Shown: in pieces, positions 23,921 through 34,690 of the stretch
How positions within the stretch are numbered: position 1 is the first letter of the stretch
Layout: every line of letters begins with the position of its first letter
Origin: Alentia gelatinosa
Taxonomy: Eukaryota > Annelida > Polychaeta > Phyllodocida > Polynoidae
Direction of reading: 5' to 3'
Assembly (NCBI GenBank): GCA_950022655.1
Contig: OX465588.1
Coordinates: 23,236,527 to 23,300,526, forward strand
Length of the DNA stretch: 64,000 bases
The notes under the pieces: generated by a model
Databases searched by the model: none
Seen by the model: the letters and a program-made list of their open reading frames with translations, nothing else
What the model was told of the DNA's origin: nothing
Position numbers and translations under genes: made by a program

Positions 23921-26780
23921 ATGGGGTCTATCATTTACCCCTCACCCTTCACTATTCGCTTACCACCCGACCTTTCTGGACCACTGTGACCAATGTCTCA
24001 TGCCAAAAGACGCGTCCCTGATAGTTAATTGATTTTACCTATTTCTCAAAGTTCAATCTACACTGACACTGTACGTTCTATGATGTCACGCTATTTCTTC
24101 CGTAGGTAGATGTTAATCAATTTTAGCATCCGACCTGGAAAGGTAATTTTTATAACTGATATAGCTATACCTGACATTGGTATTGTGTAATTTAGGAAAA
24201 GAAAAAAGTCCTAGAACCGGTTAGTGCTACAGTCACTGCTGTTTCCAAGTGCCATGCAGTTGGTGACCTGCTTGTACTGAAGGGGAACACGCATGACCTT
24301 CATCTTGGCTGACATTAGAAGCTTAGTTGACATTAGAAACTGGTCGCCATTACCCATACTGGAAGGAGTGCTTGACAAGAGGTCATAAAGTGTGCTGGCC
24401 TACGGCGTCAGGGTTATGTAGAAGCTGACCTGGTTCTGAAAGAGGGCATGTTGACAGGTTATTTAATAGATTTATGGATTTAGGAAACGAGATCGAAGGA
24501 GCTCCAGCGATGGGCAGGTGGAAGGTTTCATTAGCGCAATTATTGCAGTATAAACTTCCTGATAAAAGATGGGGGCTCCAAATATGCTCAGCAGATTTTC
24601 TCATGTCTTTGGGTAAAATGTCATTGCAAGGAAGTATCTCCAAGAAGGTAGGAGACTTGATACATTAAAGTAAAGATGTAGCACTGTAGCACATAACAAA
24701 AACCAGAGAATGTTGGAAATTACAAGTGGATCTCCTGGCCAGATACAGTAATCCTGGACACAAACGATGAAGCAGCCAAGGGGCCTTGACTATTGGCTTT
24801 GTACACATCATCAGTGCTGAGGTTTGCTCAGATAGCTGACCCCATGCAGGTGATATTGCATACTTAATAATCATCCAATAAGGTGACTGGGAATCGGCGA
24901 CTCACAAAAAGGGCAAGGATAGGGATCCACAGTGATGGTCCTGAGGATATTGGGAAATAGACTAAGAGGGAATAGACTAATATAGATCTTGCTACGACTA
25001 CAATATTCACCCTTAACACTAGAACATATTCGATAGTTAGTAACTAGTCATTTCCTCACATCCTGCAAATGGCGGCTACATAGATACATACCGATACACT
25101 CACATTGCTCTATTCAGATGCAAACCGTTGTAAAACAAATGTCTGTGTGCGCAATAGATGGTACACTCCAACAAAGGTGACCGCTCTGCTCGGCTGGCCC
25201 CGTGCCATCATGGAGTTGTCCCATTACACTAAGTCCATATAAGGAATAGAGTAGACCCAGTAGCCAATGACTGTATTCGCAGCAAACCCCGACCTTGACC
25301 CTGACCTCCTTACATGATATTTTCTAGCGCCTTGGGACGCTTCTTCAGTCGAGAGTTGACCTACAATCTAGTGGGCCACAACCAACCTCCGTGGTGTGAA
25401 ACCAGTGCAGCCAGTAGATATACTAGCCCTTTCTCATATAACTCTCCCAATTTCATATAGAGAGGTCCTCCTTGTGGCTGCAGCAACACCGACCCCTATC
25501 AGGTATCCAAGCATAGTCTTCTCTCAGTGAGGGAGGAGCGAAAGTGATCTCAGCAGCAGGATTGGTCACAAAGCAGGACCAACCAACTCAGCTGAACTGA
25601 CCTAGTGCTGTCCGAAGTCTCTTTGACAACGAGTCCTCGTACACACAGGGAAGTGTGGTTCCTGACCACTAAACACAGTAGTTATAATTGCTTGACAATG
25701 GTACCTCTCAGCTAAACATGGTTAAAGGAAGTGAAGCAACTAACCCTGCAAGCTGGTTTCTAAACCTACATCTGTTGAACCATACTTGGAGTACTTCCTC
25801 CGGAGGCCCATTAACTGATAATGACTAGAACCGCCAGTTAACCGGTGGTTGTGCAGCGGACTCGGTGTAATTAAATGCTACTGGATATTATTAATATTAT
25901 TAAGCAAACGCACAATGCTGCAAGAAGATCAAGACATGTTCTAAATGAGATAAGACAAAGCACAATCAGTAGTTGTGTGTATGGATGTGTAGCGCTAAGA
26001 ACAGACAAGATCTGGTGCTAGAGACTAGGCTTTGATGACAGTGTTCGAAAACGAGCCTGCGTAGGCAGCAGACACAGCATAGTTATTGTGTGTAAATGCA
26101 ACGTGGTGGCCGTATTTGCCGTCTTGCGTATATGAATAAAAATATATTGTGCGCGATATATGAATACACGGGCATAAATAGGTCATTTATGTTTGGTGTA
26201 TTCATATACATATAAATAAAAGTTGAAAAAGGTAGCACACCCCATGCAACCACACCACCCTAGCTACCCTATTGAGTAGAAGATTGAGTAAACACTCAGT
26301 TATAGCAAAATTAGTTGAAGAAACCCAAAAATGATTCTGAACTCGATCTATAGAATTGGACAAGCTTGGCATACGCAGGATATTACTTAAATAATCATTC
26401 CTAGCAATCCTCTTGGTCAATGGTCAATGACCAATACTCAAGACGACCAACAATCTTCTATACTCCACCCAACTTATAACACGAACGCTCTGGATTTACC
26501 CAAAATTGAAGGGATTTGTTAACATTATTCGTCTAAAGATGATAATACCCCACACCTATATCACTACATAGCCCTGTTGTTCCAAACTACCATCTGCGAT
26601 ACCATTCCTTATACCTTCCAAATGATTTAAATTGATTTTGTCAAATGGTCTTGATGTCCATTTCAATATAATCCATTTCCAGGTATGAAGTAGAATCATA
26701 TTAGTACATGAAAGATTTATGTTCTTCTCTACGAATTTAGGCATCTGCTTGGATGAAGGGGTTAAGAACACGTGCCCGGC
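23921..26780. other. Non-coding stretch, nothing convincing seen
   Basis: About 2.9 kb of moderately AT-rich DNA. Open frames are all under 100 codons, without recognisable domains. No repeat or RNA gene was seen. Confidence 0.5.
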
Positions 26781-26784
26781 TCCA

Positions 26785-27020
26785 TGTCGGCCAGGAGGTG
26801 GCAGATTTATCCATTTAAAAGATTTACCTTCGTAGCTGGGGTTGCTCAGTTGGGAGGCACAGCACTGTGGTTATAAATCTATGCTGCGTGCGCCTCCACT
26901 CTGAGTGTGACGTCACGTCGCTTTCCATCACGTGACGGATACCCGGAATTCGTGGCCGTAAGTGGGGTCGGGGGTGAGAGGGGGTTGCGTGAAGGTTCAC
27001 GCACGGGGTAGCCACCTCGC
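26785..27020. promoter_or_regulatory. CTCF-like, CRE and E-box cluster in CpG patch
   Basis: A CTCF-like site (26791-26804, 13 of 14 positions) is followed by a perfect CRE TGACGTCA at 26908-26915 and, 12 bp later, a perfect palindromic E-box TCACGTGA at 26928-26935 (USF/MITF/TFEB type). The surrounding 150 bp is CpG-rich. The spacing of two bZIP/bHLH-ZIP palindromes suggests an enhancer or promoter, but no transcript start or exon is visible. Confidence 0.35.
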
Positions 27021-27749
27021 GGGGGTTACAGTCAGTCGCGGCAGGTATAATAACTATATTTCACTGTTCCACTTGATATCAACCTAGATTAGATTACCCC
27101 ATGTGAGTGACTGAGTGCGGCGTGGGAAATGCGAGTTAGGACAGGCTAAAAAGGGTGGAGGAGGGGGGAGCGGGTTGGCAAGTCAATCGAAGCAGGCATT
27201 GGATACAAATATGCACCACTCAGACTTGTTTTTCCGAGGAGGCCCGAGGATTGTTATACAATTATGGGGAGTTGTATTCACCACATGAAACTCACAGCAT
27301 GATAATGTAACTGCTGTTCCCTATCGAACATACATCAATACTTCTCTATACCTGTCATTGTGTCGCATTTGGATCTCATTGGTGGTCTCGTGTATTTCAT
27401 GGCATGCTTGTGATTGAAAGTGCACATGGTATTTACTGGTATGGTTCAGAGGCTTTTAAACGAGTGGAAAGAAAAACGCACACTGCATGAAAATTGCGTT
27501 TTGTTCATCCATACACCAACGCGTCTATAACGTATACAAGTGTGTATGTATAAAGGTGTATGTCTATATGTTTATATATGTACACGCCCCTATTGTGCGC
27601 TCATGTAAGCAGCGTTATCAACACAGTTTTTGTGTGTATATGGAAGCGTAATGGCTGTATTTGCTGCCCATCGAATATAAATGAAAATATGATATGCATG
27701 ATATGTATACGCTGGTCGTATACATGTTACTTACAGATAGGTGAAAGAT

Positions 27750-28049
27750 TTACCCACTCCACTACACCCACACCGACCTGCCTGCTCCTGCCCCACTGGC
27801 TGCCCCTCTGCCCAGCTGCCCAGCAGCCTACCACCCAGCCACCCAGCCCCCCGCCTCCCTGTCTCCCCAGCCACTGCCACTGCTGCCGCCGCCATCCTTC
27901 TGCACACTCATGCACCCCTATCTGCTTATCATTCTCTCTCTACCCTCCTGCCCCAACCCAAGCCCTCGCCCCGATTGTGATTCCGAGCCCGATCTCCATC
28001 TCGATCCCGAGCCCGAACTCCATTGCGAGCCCGAGCCCGAACTCCATTG

Positions 28050-28082
<33 letters not shown>

Positions 28083-28110
28083 CCCTGACCCCGAGCCCGA
28101 CAGTCTTGGT
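27750..28110. repeat. C-rich block with CCCGAG hexamer/24-mer repeat
   Basis: Between about 27970 and 28110 the hexamer GAGCCC is iterated and grouped into units that share GAACTCCATTGC. In one + frame it reads as alternating Pro-Glu and Pro-Asp; on the minus strand it reads as Gly-Leu. The preceding 200 bp are C-rich. The frame has no other coding support, so I annotate it as a minisatellite, not a protein. Confidence 0.75.
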
Positions 28111-28257
28111 GCAGTTAAATGTATGCTTGTGCCTTATAAACAGAGCTATCTTGAACCATACAGAACAGTAGTGTTTTGAAAACAAAATCTACAAAAAAAA
28201 CTGTAAACATAGATAAACTGAAATTTTCATGCTGTGACATCTACTTTGCTGAATGGC

Positions 28258-28377
28258 ATAGGATTATACGGCGTTTTCACCTTCGGACGAATTGGGCACC
28301 GATTATTTGGGTACTGTACGAATTATGGTTGATGGTTTTTCTTGAGAATTTAATGCTGCTCATAATTGGTGAACTCC
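28258..28377 (+). repeat. Dispersed ~115-bp repeat, copy A
   Basis: This segment aligns end to end at roughly 65% identity with 57097-57213. The shared blocks, in order, are GGC-TTTTCACC, CACCGATTAT, CTGTAC-AA, TCTTGAGA or GCTTGAGA, and CATAAT-GGTG. CACCGATTAT and its inverse ATAATYGGTG form internal inverted arms, recalling the TIRs of the 20846-21415 element. It may be a shared MITE family. Confidence 0.6.
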
Positions 28378-28399
28378 AAAGCACACACTCCATTTCAAC

Positions 28400-31140
28400 C
28401 CGACGACTGGTTATTATCCATTGTTGTTCTAGGCTGGTTCCGTCCCGCTACTGATCAAATGTCCACGGAGACATTTAATTGGTTAGTCAATAAGTAGCCA
28501 GGTGATGCCGAATTATATAGTGTTGAGAACAGGAGTCGTCGCACCATGATTTCTATTTCTAAAAGGCACCGGAAGAGGCGTCAGACAAACGTAAAAATAA
28601 AGCATAGAAATTCCCCTATCAAACGGCACTGAGTATTTCGCACCAGAATAACTAGAACTAAGTCCGTATGAACTTTAAGGTGCAACTAAATCAGATACCC
28701 CCAAGCTCATTTGGAGTGTACCCTATCTCAAATAGCAATACCTCTAAAAGATTATTCAGATTCATTCAATATTTCCAAAACTATAATATATTTCAATATT
28801 AAAACTCAGCCTGAGATCTACATTGAAACACAGATTGAATCGTGACCACGTTTTTGGTCATCCAAAGCAGTTCTGACGGTCTATGATTTCCAGCCACGTC
28901 CACGATTTGAATCATCGGGGACCTCCCGATAGGCTACGATTTGAAATGCCCTATAGGGAAGTATGTTGTAGACCTCGGTGTTGGTGGTTGCAGGGCCTTA
29001 GGATAGTATTACTTTGTAGATGCAGAGTAGTAATATTTTGTTGTAATATCGATGAGTCTGTTAAAGGAAAGACATTTCCCTTATTACATAAAGTATGAGC
29101 AATGGAGCTCATCTCTTTAGCTATACTACAAATAACTAGAACCTCAATGAACATTTGGTAAATTCATGAAAGTCAAGATGTATTTGAAACTGGCGACTCT
29201 AAAAAGAAGTAAATTAGGGGTGTATGTAAAGCCGGAGTCAGCCTATTAAAACGGTGATCATTTGCTCTTCAAAAAGGTAGTGCTGCGCATCCTGTCAAAA
29301 GGCTGCGGTGTCTCAAGCTTCATCATCATAGTAAAGGCTTCTAAGACTGGTTTGAAGTGAGACTCAAAGGGACAGAATCTGTGTCCTCAGGCGGGAAATG
29401 TCTATGGGAATCGTGTATACCTTCACAGCTACTATCGGCTGATTGTGTGTGATGTGGAGATGGGTCCTTGCTGATGTGGCTTCTTGGTCCCAGGGTATTT
29501 AAATAATGAAACTTTGAATTTGTACCCAGACATGCTGCATGAGGGACTAGCAACTTGATACCACTGATGCCTTGTTTTGAAGAGATATCGTCTTGTCCAG
29601 GCGTGAAATTAAAATAATGAGACTGAAATTCTACTCATTTTGCATTAAATAGTTCACCTCTATACAGTTAGAATCTATGTATACAGTTGTGACCTGTCTG
29701 AATAAGGTGGTCTCCAAATCATCACCAATAGAAATAGAATTATGGCGAGTACATGAGCATAATTAAGCGCGGGAGCAGCGTTTCTGCGACACCACCTAGT
29801 GTTTCAACTCAGCATCCCAACACATAATAACACTGACGTCATCACACCACGCGCGTCTGCACTGTCATCTCACCTTGAATTTACCCACCTACCTACACCA
29901 CTTTATAATTTTACTGTCTACAGACATCCTCAGATTCTCACTATTGCTTCACCACATTGAGATTATGTAAACCTGTTATACTAATATTTTCCATTTCAAA
30001 GATCGACTTCTGACATTTCAAAATTGAATGAACTTTCATAAACTCCCGCTGCTTGTTAGTCAACAGCAGAAAATGAAACAATCCATTAGAATCATTCCGC
30101 TACAGTCCATGTTTTTTTTGTATTTTGTCAGAAGTGTCAATTTTGAAACCTGCACATCCTTAGAGGTATACCTATTACACTGTGGCATGTAAATTGTAGG
30201 CCTCTAAGATCGATTCTTCAAAGGAAATACTCCTGAAGAAAGTTCATTCAATGAATAATAATAGGAAATATATTGATGCCCCTCTCATATTAATTCGCAT
30301 TAGTTACAGCCGTAATTGCTATTTAGATCCAGTCTGGTGTTTTATCCTACCCCTCCTGTAAATATGCAGACCTGACATGATGTGACTGTATGACACGTTT
30401 ATGCCATAGAATAGTTATATGCCACAGGTGACATATGAAGTTTAGAACAAGTAAATGGGAAGGAAAAAATCTAAATGTCACTTAATTTCATATAACTGTT
30501 TACATTGTGTTCATAAGCTTTTGCTACAGATATCACTCAGCTCCGCTTTGGAAATCATTCTGTGGCTTAGTTTCTTGATGATATGGTTCACCATCTATCT
30601 ATTCCCCTACTGCTGTGTATTTTACAGGTAGACTATTCAGCCTTTGTAGAGGTAGGAGCATTTTTAAAGTAACTACTGTACACCGTTCTACATCTTTGAA
30701 GAGGCACAACCCGTTATTGAATTACTCATGTCCTTTTGAGCGACTTCAACATCCGATGACGACATAAGAAATGAAGATACCATCGAGTTATGAGGTACTT
30801 TGTTGATTAATTCAAATCATGAATAAGTAGTCCTGTTTTTAATACTGGACCAAACTTTGTGCTTTAACTTTATAACAGAAACCAGAAGCAATTCTTTTTC
30901 AAATAGATGGGCCTTCGTGGAAAGGAACATTTAGTAAACCAAACCAGCCAATATTTCCTGAAGTGAGGTTTTATCTGAATTCATCCGGAGTAATAGCAGG
31001 GATTGCTTCAGCTATGCCTCTTTCTGTATTCTGTCATTTCCTTCTGCTTAACTAGATTTGCTACTTGAATTGAATTAGTTTGGGTCTGTGTTTCAACACT
31101 TCCATATAGAGACTGTATAGTGGGAAAATTGATCTGTTAT
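28400..31140. other. Non-coding stretch, nothing convincing seen
   Basis: AT-rich and without a supported gene. A CRE palindrome lies at 29834-29841, and a weak CTCF-like match (11 of 14) lies near 29787-29800 in a small CpG patch. Confidence 0.5.
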
Positions 31141-31144
31141 TTAA

Positions 31145-31247
31145 TCTGTGAATGAATAGGAACTCACGGACTTGGTAAATACTTGGCCCGACGCCTTTAT
31201 GCAGAGGGGCGTATCATCGAGTCCGTGAGTGAGTATTCATTCACAGA
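31145..31247. repeat. 103-bp near-perfect foldback
   Basis: The ends TCTGTGAATGAATA and TATTCATTCACAGA are exact inverses, followed by a 4-base internal mismatch and a further perfect CTCACGGACT / AGTCCGTGAG pair. Pairing then continues imperfectly toward a loop near 31198. The whole segment therefore folds into one long hairpin. It is either a very short MITE or a hairpin transcript template. No clear target duplication was seen. Confidence 0.85.
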
Positions 31248-31662
31248 GTAAATGTCTGGCCTACTTTCCCTTCATAATACACCTTGAAGTATTTCAAATT
31301 CATAATAATTCACCTCTAATCACAATTTATCGTCCATCTTGGGCACACTCGGTCCATTCATGCTTTTTACGGCCTAGCTATTTCCTCTGTATCTTTACTT
31401 TGCTGTCCTGTCAATCATCAGTTTCGATATTACAAATGTCAGCTTTAAAGAATTTTGATACCGTAATTTTTAGAAAATAAATATTTCGTCATTGACTGCA
31501 TATTTCCCCCCTCATATGTTTACACTGATTTACACGTAATAATGCAGTTAGCAGGAGAGCGGGGCGTACATGTCGGACTGGGCCGTACATGATATTTTCT
31601 TAATTCACTGTGCCAGATGATATACGTATTATACGCTGAACACAGGTTAGTAAGTACATGTA

Positions 31663-31841
31663 CAGTAGAACCCCGCCTAACGGACACCCCGCGTAAGCGG
31701 ACACCCCGCGTTAACGGACACCTTTGCTCGGAACGGTTCCCTCTGTTAGATGTTTATTTTAACCTCGCGTAAGAGGACACCCCGCGTAAGCGGAAACTCT
31801 GGCCCGGAACGGAGGCTGTCCGCTTACGCGGGGTGCTACTG
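31663..31841. mobile_element. pogo/Tigger-like MITE, 179 bp, flanked by TA
   Basis: The ends CAGTAGAACCCCGC and GCGGGGTGCTACTG (read inward) form TIRs of about 24 bp, and the element is bounded by TA on both sides (31661-31662 and 31842-31843). CAGT ends with a TA target are typical of the pogo branch of Tc1/mariner. Inside, the TIR core CGGACACCCCGCGTAA is repeated several times in direct orientation (31678-31723 and again at about 31771-31795). There is no transposase frame. Confidence 0.8.
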
Positions 31842-31849
31842 TATATGAC

Positions 31850-34690
31850 TGATGTGCATAGGTGTGTAATAAATGTGCCTTTTGCTTAATCCATGACAGT
31901 GAAATATGCAAAGGAATCAATATAGTGGTAGGACAAAGTACCTAATTATGCCCATGGTAATGATAACTAATACATGATATTCCTTATTGTCATATTAACA
32001 AAGATGAACATTACATACAGCAAGTTTAACATCTTTACTTCAGGAAGGTACTAATTTGTAAGCGTAAGTCAAACTACACTTGCGGGACCGTTGTAATAGG
32101 GGTAAAGCATTACAGATGTCACAACAAGGTGATGCAATGAGATTAAAATGACTTATTATACGTATGGATACGAGAGAGAAATGTGTAATTGCTTTAGCTA
32201 GCAGATAATATGATTTACAACTAACAAGGTTGATGTTATGATGAGGTCTGATTCTCGGGTAAACTCAAGGGAGGTGAATATAAAAAGGGCACTGACTCAC
32301 CTCTAACAAGACGTCATAAAAATAAAGATTAGAGAGATGTATATATGCTCCGTGTCTAACATACCTTCACGGAAATGTCAATATTGACTTCCTAGATAAG
32401 GAAGGCTTCAAGCAGTGCCTGGTATATGTCCTGGCGAAATAATTGAACATGACCTGAACTACTGAATCAACGATGCTACTCTACAAGAATCAAAAGGAAA
32501 AAAAGAAACAGTCGTTCCAGATAGAAATAAAGATAGGCAATAATTGCTGGCTATAAGAAAGTTTGTGGAATTAAGTCAATTGATAACAAGGAGAATACAT
32601 TCTACAAACGTAAGAAGGAAAACTTAACAAAAAAGAATCACTCAGCGAGGGGAATATTATGTTTTACTTGCGTAAAACGACGTTTCCCATGGACGCATAT
32701 TTCTGTTTATTTACGTTTTATGGAATCTACAGACACTTCGCAATAGAACGTGAATAGAACATGGAACAAACGCGGTGTCACTTTAGTTTTTAAAATGTTA
32801 AACCTTTCTCAGCGCTGTTTTAAGGCGTAAACGAAGGTTAAAGTAAGTCGTACAGAAGCGTTAACGAACGTTGAGAAACGTAATAGAACGTAAATCAAAG
32901 CAAGCAGAAACGTTCATAAGTGGTGCCCACTGTTTTAAATACGTAGTAAGAGCAATAGAATTTCTTCCAGTGTGATTTGACTTACGTAATAAGGGGTACA
33001 AAGTTTATGCCGTTTTTTCGTTGCTTCCGCGGCCTATTTGCGTAAAAAATAAGCCAGACATTATTGCCAGTTTGACTTTAGCATCATAATTTCAAAGGGT
33101 CTTTACTGATACTGTCCAAGAAGTGCATTTCACTCGATGATGAACAACCACCTATTCAAAAATATTGAACATAGAGCTACTTATGTCAGAATCAAAACGC
33201 CATAATCATATCAAAATATACAGATAACAAATAGGACAACATATATAAGGTGTGACATAAGCGTCCTCTCATACAATTGAACATGAACGTAATGATATTG
33301 TTACGTTTCCTGACCTGAGTGGTCTACAGTGTTGTTACCATTGTGGTTATCCTGATTTACCCACAGTAGTTTGAATATCAATTTCCTTTCCTGGGAGATC
33401 AGAAATCTGAATGTCGACAACAGGATTACGTGACAGCGTTATTCACAGTACTTGCATAGTGACAGCATTGGCCTGTGTTTTAGTATGTGTAGTTCTGCTG
33501 GATCAACCTGTGTCTAATTATGTGCAGACGTACGTCTCGTGAATAGACATCCTCATTATAATCAGTGCATCCTACAAAGTCTGTGTACAATGCACCATTG
33601 ACCAATGGCTGATACATTGTTTGCAGTAATACTGAGCCGCAGCATAGCACACAAAACCACTTCCCTCCACTGTGGAAAGGCGGATGTATTGTCTCGCTCG
33701 TTAGAGGCGATTAGCAAGACCCGCCTCAAAGAAGTGAATTTCCCCAGCCTTCAGCCAATGTACAAAACGTCAATTGTCACTGGTATGCTTCCATAGACTC
33801 TAAGAGCTCCGTCTCTGATGCCTCCACACCCCCGCATCACTGGCCACGCGCCTTTGTAGCCTGGCCGCTAATTTAGGCAGTTTCCGACGCAGGACCTGGT
33901 TTACCTGATTTACTGACATTTGAAGGTCATTCTGACAATGGTAGTCGTCACCAAAGTGGCAGTTATGTAATTAAACAATGAAAGAGGGAGGTGTAAAATA
34001 AGGACGGAATCATAATAACATAAGTGGTAGTTAACCATAGTAGAGTCACCGGGTACTATCGAGTGTTCTATTTATTCTACTACACTTCCCAGAGGAAAGG
34101 ATCAGGTGTAACTTCCCATTTCCAAAAAATAACGGAAATACAATAGTATGGCGGGCCTTTTCACAATAAATAACACTTAGGAAATACCCTCTTTATAGTT
34201 ACAGATCATTCGGGATTCAATAGCCATATATCTATAATCACAAAGCAACTTGAAGAATCTATGGCAAAAATGTATATGAACTTCAAACACCATTGCCATC
34301 CCCTCTGGCTTTCATAAGAACTATAAGATGCCTATAGTCTGCGATGAAAACAATACTTGGAGGAATCATTGGATATAAATGGAAGTTGATTGGGTTTAAT
34401 GGAGCCTGATTTTTACAGGGATAACTGTTATATGAAATACCAATCTGATACCGTGACACTTCACTGAGAGGATGAAATACAGATGCATATATGGCGTTGG
34501 TTGGGTGAAGACGTGGTGTGTACGGGCTCCAGCAGTGCAGACAGAAAATCAACGGAATACTATGACATAGGACCGTATGGATTTGTGACAATGGTATCCA
34601 AGTGAAAGTGAACCGATATATTGTTTGTGAGGCGCAAAAGTGAGTGAAATATACTACTAGAATCGAGTGTAATAGTAACTGATTTTCGAA
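31850..34690. other. Non-coding stretch; distal part may be the LINE 5' UTR
   Basis: No gene recognised. Between about 32650 and 33050 the words ACGT and GCGTAAA are unusually frequent, possibly an old repeat. The last few hundred bases (from perhaps 34200) lead into LINE ORF1 and may be its 5' UTR, but I found no 5' boundary and no upstream copy of the sequence that follows the poly(A) tail. Confidence 0.4.

Noticed and set aside
27560..28171. 203-aa frame through the C-rich block and the CCCGAG repeat
   Set aside because: Low-complexity translation only; the repeat is better described as a minisatellite.
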